Shown here piece after piece: positions 57,384 to 64,000 of a stretch of DNA of 64,000 bases. The notes under the pieces are model-generated. The model did not search any database, was not told the origin of the DNA, and was given only the letters and a program-made list of their open reading frames with translations. The DNA comes from Lasiosphaeria ovina. Its lineage: Eukaryota; Ascomycota; Sordariomycetes; Sordariales; Lasiosphaeriaceae. Where the stretch lies: assembly GCA_033439765.1 (NCBI GenBank), contig JAULSN010000003.1, forward strand, positions 3,162,001 to 3,226,000, read 5' to 3'. How positions within the stretch are numbered: the first letter of the stretch is position 1; every line of letters starts with the position of its first letter. The position numbers were made by a program, and so were the translations under genes.

Positions 57384-58409
57384 CTAGGGTCGCTCGACAA
57401 CCAGCTTGACCGCCGATATTCCATCTCCTCTCCCACCCTCACTCGCACGATCAACAGCCTCCTTGATGCCATCCAGGCCCCGCTCAGAAACAACGCGTAT
57501 GAGGTCGACGGCCTCCTGGATCCCGTCCAGGCCCTTCCTGTTGACGACCAGGAGCGGGGGCGCGACCTTGAAAGCTCCCCTGGAAAGCGCCTCAGACAGG
57601 TATCCCTCGAAAGTGGCCGGCGTCATCTCGAACCAAGCGTCGGGAAATGGCTTGAAGGTCGCGGCCGTCGGTTGCCGCACGTCGACCCCCGCGGGCACAT
57701 CGCCCAGGTTGCTGATGAAATTGGACGACGCGAGCTTGAGCTGATTGGGAGAAGGGTAAGTGTCAGCTTGGTTAGGTTCGTGTTATGAAGGGGAGGTGCC
57801 TCAATAATTCACTTACCCTCTGCTTGGACGCCGCGGCAACCCTGCACGCGGCGACATTGCCGTCCTTGGACCCGGCGGCCATGAAGATGCCAGCACAATC
57901 TTCCTTGTCGAGCTCAGCGGCGGCCTTGCCGGCGACATCAGCGTCTTTGTAGTCAAAGACCTGCACGGCGCCGAGGCGCCTGACGTAGTCAAAGTTCTTC
58001 CTCGAGCACGTCGCGACGACATCATATCCTGCAGCAGCAGCCAGCTGGACGGCGTTGCCCCCAACAGCAGAGCTGGCTCCCCAGACCAACACCGACTTCC
58101 CCTTCTTGGGTGCGTCCAGCCTCGGCAAGCCGAGGCCGAGGTAGCCGTCGCCAAACAGGAACATGGCGGCGGTCGCGCCGGCCAGGCCGAACACAACCGC
58201 GTCACCGAACGCCATGTCGCCGGGTACTTGCCCAGCTCCCGGTCCTGCAGCATGTGGTCGCACGGATTCACCGCCCACGCGTGCACCTTGACTAGCACCT
58301 TGCGGTCGCCGAGCTCCGCGTCGGTACCCGGCAGAGGACTGGCGCGGACTACGCCCGGGACGCCGGCCGCATCCTGCCACACGGCGCGATTCGTGATAGG
58401 GGCAGCCAT
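57384..58409 (-). pseudogene. Medium-chain dehydrogenase/reductase (zinc-type quinone reductase-like) with internal deletion
   Basis: MDR proteins reduce quinones or enoyl substrates with NADPH. From ATG 58409 the frame reads a normal MDR start (MAAPITNRAVWQDAAGVPGV ... VKVHAWAVNPCDHMLQDREL) to LGKYPA near 58220. The following bases continue only in another frame, which reads FGDAVVFGLAGATAAMFLFG, then KSVLVWGASSAVGGNAVQLA (Rossmann nucleotide site) and NFDYVRRLGAVQVFDYKDAD. About 70-100 residues normally found between these blocks (the ILG.D..G.V..VG region to the start of the NADPH domain) are missing, and the junction is frameshifted. A GT-AG intron (57816-57741) then joins to LKLASSNFISNLGDVPAGVD and a stop at 57384. 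A deletion plus frameshift suggests a pseudogene; an assembly gap could mimic it. Confidence 0.7.
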
Positions 58410-59111
58410 GATGTGTCGTGTGTCTGTGTCTGAGAGGCCGCTGACAGGTGACGAGAGGAATTAGGTGCGTGTCGAAGATGGGCCCTGGGCTATAACGCCC
58501 TTCATGTCTAGTCTGAGGAGGACATATATGGCTCGGGAAGAATCGCGGGAGCCATCCGCGGACGGACTTAACACGTCGCACCCGAGCGGCAGCTAGGATT
58601 GGGGGTAGGGTACCCGACTGGCATCGGTGTTAGGGAGGTTGTCTTCCCGAGGGCGGCAATCCTGCCTTTTTCTGGTCGTCGACACGATTACCGTAGTCCT
58701 CCGTGGTTGTGCCGCAGCTGTGGTTCGCCGAATTGTCCTTCCACACGCAACTTTGAGGTTGTGACGCAGCGGCAACATCGCTTTCTGCTCCTTTTTTCTT
58801 TTTGTCCTTCTTTTCTTTGATAGACGCTAAGCGGTTTCCATCCACTTCCGTCTCTATAGAACCGTCGTCATCTTCTTAATTCGGCGCTGCGTCATCGGAA
58901 TATTCATGCAAAGTCAAACAACATGGACGTGTGAGGCAGCAAACGCGCTGACACCAAGCAAACATCAAAAGCAGAGCCTGGATGCGGCTGCCCATATTCG
59001 TCTCGTCTCGTATAACTAACAGCAAGTATTCGTCATTTTACCTGTTTATCTGACCCAGTTTCTAGAGACCTCCACTAACTACAAGCAAAAGCCGCAACAC
59101 GCACACCCCTA
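58410..59111. other. Intergenic, no gene recognised
   Basis: About 700 bp between the 5' end of the MDR pseudogene and the 3' end of the F-box-type gene. No coding signature or repeat stands out. Confidence 0.6.
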
Positions 59112-60044
59112 CTAGAACCCCTCCAGGACAAAGTCTCTGTATGTGAACGCCGCCAGGGCATGGCTCAGACTCCGCTTCTCGACCTCCTCCTTTGACGCAT
59201 CGCGCCCCTTGGGATCAGCCGCCCTCTCCTGCGCGCGGCGCCAGTTCTCTCCGGACCTGCCGAGCGCCTCAGGTGACACCAGCGCCGCGACGTCGGCGTG
59301 GCCCGCGCACGTGGCGAGCGCGGCGGCGCTGTGCAGGCCGGCGGCGGCGCCGGCGCGGCGGGTGGCGGACGGCAAGCCGCGGGACCCGCCGAGGCCCGCG
59401 GCCGCGATGGCCGAGATGTCGACCTCGAGCGGGCAGCGGGCGCAGAGCCCGCGCGAGGACCCCGCCGGGTGCAGCTGCGCGGCCAGCGCGTCGTCGTCGA
59501 GCGCGTCCGCGACGAACCGCACCACGTCGCCGTGCCCGTGGTACGCCGCCAGGTCCAGCACGTGCCACCAGCACTCGTGGAAGAAGCAGCGCAGCGACGG
59601 CGGGAGGTCCGTGTCGGGCGTGAGCGGGACCGAGGTCAGCAGGTCGAGGAAGCTGCGCGCGGCGCCGGGTCCCGGCGTGGTGGTGGCGATAGTGGTGGTT
59701 GTGAAGGTGGCTGGTCGGTAGAGTGAAATTGCGGCGCCACTGCCGTCGCCGTCGTCGTCGTCGAACTTGTATCGCGGCTTGGGCGAGTACCACGGGCGGT
59801 CCAGGCGGGCGCCGGCGGCGTGCGAGTGGCGGATGGTGGCCAGCTGGCCCGTCTCGGCGGCCCAGTACGGCGCCACAGGCAGCCCCGAGGCCACGTCGCG
59901 CCGGTAGAGCTCCGCGTTGAGTAGAATGTGTAGCCGCACGCTAGTCCGCGCCAGCGCCGCCAGGTCGTGGATCGAGTCGAGGTGCTGCGGCAGCTCGAGG
60001 ATGATCTCGGCGGGGAGCGTGGCTATAGTCGCCGTGGCGGCCAT
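59112..60044 (-). CDS. F-box/ankyrin-type protein
   Basis: A single exon of 310 residues. The first 50 residues (TLPAEIILELPQHLDSIHDL, then AALARTSVRLHILLNAELYR) have the layout of an F-box: LP.EI..E...L.S..DL..L..TS. F-box proteins bind Skp1 and recruit substrates to SCF ubiquitin ligases. The rest has ankyrin-like helix pairs (WHVLDLAAYHGHGDVVRFVA, GLHSAAALATCAGHADVAAL), interrupted by low-complexity Asp/Gly/Thr segments. No signal peptide or membrane helix is present. The substrate is unknown. The overlapping plus-strand frames in this GC-rich exon are shadows. Confidence 0.75.
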   Translation of the reverse strand: MAATATIATLPAEIILELPQHLDSIHDLAALARTSVRLHILLNAELYRRDVASGLPVAPYWAAETGQLATIRHSHAAGARLDRPWYSPKPRYKFDDDDGDGSGAAISLYRPATFTTTTIATTTPGPGAARSFLDLLTSVPLTPDTDLPPSLRCFFHECWWHVLDLAAYHGHGDVVRFVADALDDDALAAQLHPAGSSRGLCARCPLEVDISAIAAAGLGGSRGLPSATRRAGAAAGLHSAAALATCAGHADVAALVSPEALGRSGENWRRAQERAADPKGRDASKEEVEKRSLSHALAAFTYRDFVLEGF

Positions 60045-61728
60045 CGTGTGCTTGGTAAGTGGGGATTAATTCTTGTTATTTTACACGCTGTGTTCTCTTC
60101 TGGTGGTCCTCCTTATGCGGTTGTGTGAGAGAGAGAGGGAGGAAGAGAGTAGGGGCAGCCACAAAGAAGCGTTAAAGTGATTTCTCAGCCTCCGATCTGG
60201 ATTCTGAATCATCTCACACACGATAAGGTCGTGGCACTATAGTGACACACTGCGATTGGCACCCAACAGCAGCCGCCATGCTCAATGAAGCCAAGTCTGC
60301 CAGCGCTCGCCAATCATGGTGGCCGGCTGCTGCATTCTGGCGTCTGAATGTGTGGCTGATAAGTAATCAACCCATCCCGCATTCGCCCCTTTCCCAGCAT
60401 CTTCTCGACGTGCAAAGCCAAACAGAAAGGGACAAAACGACGGGAACTAGACAAGGCATCAAACTTATTTGAACTGCCGCCGAAGTGGATATGCTCTACA
60501 GTTGGCTCTAGTCTGATGGTTCACCCTGTCAGGTCTGCGGTTGCTGTTCAGTTTTATGGGGGGTTCTTGTCCCTTGATGCCCCACATGTCTCGTCTGCAT
60601 TGACGGGGGCCGCGGACTTTCCCGAGCTTGCCGAGATCTAGTGCTGCATGTCTTATACCTAGTCTTGGCTGTTCCTCGATGGCGGCTTCTCCCTGGCCAG
60701 CTGTGCTCTCAACTGCATCGACACTCTTGAGATGCTATTTAATTAGCAAAGTGAGGGATGGATCTGATTTCACCAAAACGTTCATGGGCAGAGAAGAAAC
60801 GAACACAGATCTGCATTGTCTCTGTCATTCGCAGCATTCCCTCCTGTGGAATCCTCCCAGTCTCTGGTTTCTCATCTCACAAGAGCAGGGCACAGACTGA
60901 AGCAATCCGTCTACATAGGACGGAGTTCCTGTTTGCCCACCCCAGACAGCCCTTGCAAGAGCGACCAAGAGAAATTTGGGCACTTTGCAGGACCGTGCAC
61001 GAACAGGAAAAGAAAGAGCGCAGCCTCTACCACTTTGTCTATGTAGGTCTTCAGAGTAGGCCAGCCCCCACTAACTCGTGCGTCTGCAGTCAAGTCGTTG
61101 CTGAATGGGATTCGGCCTTTTTGGGCCAGGACTTGCATTAGCGTGCCCATCCATCCTTGGACCCCAAGAGGACAGGCCAAGAACAAGCCAACTGCTGACC
61201 TTTTTCGTCCTTCGTAGCTCGCTCGGAAACTTTATTTCCCCCAGTCCGAGCCTCCTTATCAAGCGGTATCTGACAGTTTCAGATCTGGTGGGTTTGCTAT
61301 CCCCGTTGAGCCATTCGTGATCGTCTCTATTCGCACAATCGCACTTGGCTCCGGAGGACGGCATCCCTACCTAGCTCAACACCCCCGGACACAAGCACTC
61401 TCGGAAGACGTTTCGTTTCCCCGCTCTAGCGCCTTGAGCAGTCCCACGTTTTGTGACGGTTCCTCTCCTCCCGTGTCGCCGATTCACGACAGCAGCCACA
61501 TGTGATTGTGACGAGTCTGCAGAGATACCATCACACATGATCCACCGGCCGAAATGCGAACAAACTTCATTCCCACAGACTTGCAAAGACAGTTGCCGTT
61601 GATTTCGAGAGTATTTATATTTAACGAATCGCCTTCGCCACTGCCTGTTCTACTTTCTGCCCTCTAAGTCTATTTTGGTGCTATCAACTCTGTTGCGATC
61701 TCCAACTCTCAGGCCATCATTCGAAGCC
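60045..61728. other. Divergent intergenic region, no gene recognised
   Basis: About 1.7 kb between the 5' ends of the F-box-type gene (-) and the FAD monooxygenase (+). The longest plus frame (60758-61141, 127 codons) has no domain. A GA-rich stretch (about 60125-60150) lies near the F-box gene start. Both promoters should be in here. Confidence 0.5.
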
Positions 61729-63440
61729 ATGGACTCAGTCGAGGAACCGTTACCTGAAGGCCTCAAAGTCATAATCATTGGCGCAGGTATGAAGCAGGGT
61801 TATCTTTCTACACCCAGATGGAGCAGACCGCCAAAGACTAACAGCCAGATGATACACAGGACCGACGGGCTTGTTGATAGCTCACGTTTTCAAGAAGGTA
61901 CAATGAACCAAGCAGTCTCCACTTATCAACACTAACACGAAACCCACAGCTCGGGATCAATGTCGCCGTCTACGAGCGGGACGCGCACCGCGCGGCGCGC
62001 CCCCGGGACTGGAACTTGGGCATCTTCTGGGCGCAGGCGGGCATCGAGGAGTGCCTGCCGCCCGAGATCAACGCGCTGCTGGCGACGGCCCAGACCGACA
62101 CGTCGCGCCCGCCGGCCGCCGACTCGGCCATCTCCATGTTCAACGGCGCGACGGGCGAGATGATCGGGAAGGTGCCGACGCCGTACTGCGTGCGGCTGAG
62201 GCGGCGCGCCTGGCTGGATTTGATGGAGAATGGTATCGATGTTCGGGTAAGCAAGTGTCTCTTGTCTCTCCTTTACTTTGGGTCGAATTAATGGCACGTC
62301 GTCTCAACAACGTATCTAAACAAGGCACTAACCCAGGAATGAAACAGTACAACATGGAGCTCGTATCCGTCGCCGATTCAGGGCCGGGCGTCGTGCGCGC
62401 GACCTTCGCCAACGGGGCCTCGGCGAGCGCGAACCTGGTGATCGGCGCCGACGGCGCGCACAGCGCGACGCGCGAGAAGGTGCTGTTCGCGGCGGCGCCC
62501 GCCGACGGCGCGCTGCTCAAGAGCCCGATCCTCATGTCGACGACGCTGACGACCATCGACGCGGCGGCCGCGCAGGCGCTTCGGGCCCTCAATCCGCTGT
62601 TCTGCATCACGCTCAACCCTAACGGACTGTACACTTTTTTCAGCGGTGAGTGATTAACTCTGGGCGAGTTTTGGGTTTGATTCGGTGGCTGAAAGTATCT
62701 TTCCTCGCTCGGCAGTGCACGACTGCTCGTCGGCCAACCCAGCCGAGTGGATCTTCATGGTCGTGGTGACATGGCCAGGCAACAACAACAACAACAACGA
62801 TAACAAAGAACTGGCCGACGACGCTGCGCGCCTCGACGACCTGCGCGCCCGCGCCCAGGTCCTGACGTCGCCGTTCCGCGAGGCCCTCGCCAGCATCCCG
62901 CCCGGGACCAGGATCTGGCACGGCCCGCTCTGCTCCTGGCCGACGCAGCCGTGGGACAGCCGGGGCGGGCGCGTGACGCTGGCCGGGGACGCCGCGCACC
63001 CGATGACGTTTCGTGAGTTTTGTTCCCCAATTATGCCCCATTTCGCGAACTTTATCACAACAACGTGAATAAATCACCGAGAACACCCGAAAATTAAAGG
63101 CTAACGAAGCCCGTCTGCAGACCGTGGCCAGGGCCTCGGCAACGCCATCACCGACGTGACGGAGCTGCGCGGCCACCTGAGCGCCATGGCGGCGCACACG
63201 CCGGCCGAGCTAGCGCGCGCGGTGCGCGCGTACGAGGCCGAGGTCTGGCGGCGCGGCTATGACGCTGTCATGTCCAACTTGCACAATACTAGTCTCATCC
63301 ACGACTGGGGAAGGCTGACGCAGAGCCCGCTGTTCAAGGCTGGCGTCGCCAAGGAGGTGCCGCCTTCGGCCGAGGCGGAGGCGCTAGGCGCTAGGCGGAC
63401 GGTTGGACTAGAAATGGGTGGGCTGCAGGATGGGTCGTGA
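61729..63440 (+). CDS. FAD-dependent monooxygenase (salicylate hydroxylase / PHBH-like)
   Basis: Six exons (61729-61786, 61860-61897, 61950-62246, 62348-62645, 62716-63012, 63121-63440) give 435 residues, all junctions in frame. The N-terminal Rossmann motif IIGAGPTGLLIAHVFKK is split by intron 1 inside GAG. The chain goes on as LGINVAVYERD (acidic residue for the FAD ribose). The DG motif is NLVIGADGAHSATRE, and the GD motif is GGRVTLAGDAAHPMT followed by RGQGLGNAITD. Such enzymes hydroxylate aromatic or terpenoid substrates with NAD(P)H and O2. A short Asn repeat (GNNNNNND) lies in a loop before the GD motif. The substrate cannot be told from sequence and no biosynthetic partners are adjacent. 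Confidence 0.9.
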
Positions 63441-63886
63441 AGGTGCGGCTTGGTTTGGATTCTCGATGGGCGGCGCTGGTTGGCTTTGGTATGGTTGTGG
63501 CGATGGTGGGGTTCTGTACTATCCTTCTTTCGCCGGGGGGTTTTTTTTTTTTTTTTTTTTTTGGTTTCCCGTCCTTTGACTTTGCTCATCTTTGGGTTTT
63601 GGTGTTTGAGTTTTAATTCCTCCCTGCACCGGTCACGCGCTGTAGCTTCCCGACTTGTGGACTTTGTCTCATTATGACATGGATGGAACTTGGGAAGTTA
63701 CGTTGTTGACACCCGAGAGACGTCTCGGTCAAAATCAAGCTTTTCTGTCAAAAGTATGTTCCACGCCTTCCTTATAAGGTCGCTGAACTGCCCTTCTCAA
63801 CCCTCTTCTTCCTTTCCTCCTCACAATCCACAACGTAGGTAAATCACAAACCTTCCATCACCGCCAACTTCTCACATTCTCGCGAC
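63441..63886. other. Intergenic, with poly-T
   Basis: A 446-bp gap after the monooxygenase stop. It has a 22-nt T-run at 63541-63562 preceded by G6. The right end is pyrimidine-rich and resembles a fungal 5' leader before the ATG at 63887. Confidence 0.6.
63541..63562. repeat. Poly-T homopolymer (22 nt)
   Basis: An uninterrupted run of 22 T residues in the 3' flank of the FAD monooxygenase gene. Confidence 0.95.
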
Positions 63887-64000
63887 ATGGTCAATCCGCA
63901 ACCGCCTAAAAACAAGGCAGCAATGACCACTTCACTCTCGAAAGACGCGCCACCGGACGAAGTCATTGAGGCTGTCTCTGTATTCTTTTTCCTATTTCTC
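63887..64000 (+). CDS. Possible gene start, truncated by window end
   Basis: An ATG in a good context (GCGACATGG), after a pyrimidine-rich leader, opens a frame (MVNPQPPKNKAAMTTSLSKD) that stays open to the end of the window. Only 38 codons can be seen, and no family can be named. Confidence 0.35.
   Translation, partial: MVNPQPPKNKAAMTTSLSKDAPPDEVIEAVSVFFFLFL

Noticed and set aside
59143..59793. Three large overlapping frames opposite or within the F-box-type gene
   Set aside because: Arg/Ala-rich shadows in GC-rich DNA; only the 310-codon frame shows F-box and ankyrin-like patterns.

Overview
This looks like nuclear DNA from a filamentous ascomycete. Genes are interrupted by short introns (mostly 55-180 nt, GT...AG), gene density is moderate, and intergenic DNA is rich in microsatellites. 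The gene families present (cAMP-receptor-like GPCR, UstYa-type DUF3328 protein, X325/Bim1-like copper proteins, GH94 cellobionic-acid-phosphorylase-like enzyme, HeLo-like N-terminal domain protein) are typical of Pezizomycotina. The plant-biomass flavour suggests Sordariomycetes, perhaps Sordariales; that placement is inference. No tRNA, rRNA or CRISPR was recognised. Exon models were built by hand from splice signals, frame continuity and family conservation.

Layout. 1-12 kb: a secreted aldose 1-epimerase (-), a secreted Ser/Thr/Pro-rich single-pass membrane protein with a poly-Asn stalk (-), and a HeLo-like protein with two tandem ubiquitin-like domains (-). 12-25 kb: a short hypothetical ORF (-), a seven-helix cAMP-receptor-like GPCR (+), then about 5 kb of gene-poor DNA with decayed coding remnants. 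24.8-30 kb: a CE1/PHB-depolymerase-type secreted esterase (-), a complete cytochrome P450 (+), and a small secreted Tyr/Gly/Lys-repeat protein (-) converging on the P450.

31-42 kb is the most interesting part. It holds a 5'-truncated, frameshifted gene remnant, two divergently transcribed X325/Bim1-like GPI-type copper proteins sharing a 0.96-kb intergenic region, a ferric/cupric-reductase-like gene broken by three frameshifts and apparently lacking haem histidines, and a six-exon UstYa-family gene with both HxxHC motifs. The copper proteins plus metalloreductase resemble a metal-acquisition locus. The UstYa protein, P450 and Tyr-rich secreted peptide lie within 15 kb and raise a speculative peptide-modification hypothesis.

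46-48 kb carries an intron-free GH94 phosphorylase (-). About 7.5 kb of gene-poor DNA (48.4-55.9 kb) follows. 56-64 kb holds an atypical Rho-family GTPase (+) with substitutions at the hydrolysis positions and a CVMM prenylation box, a medium-chain-reductase pseudogene with an internal deletion (-), an F-box/ankyrin-type protein (-), a six-exon FAD monooxygenase (+), and a possible gene start running off the window end.

Broken genes are prominent (truncated remnant, ferric reductase, MDR). They could be true pseudogenes or base/assembly errors; raw reads would separate these.
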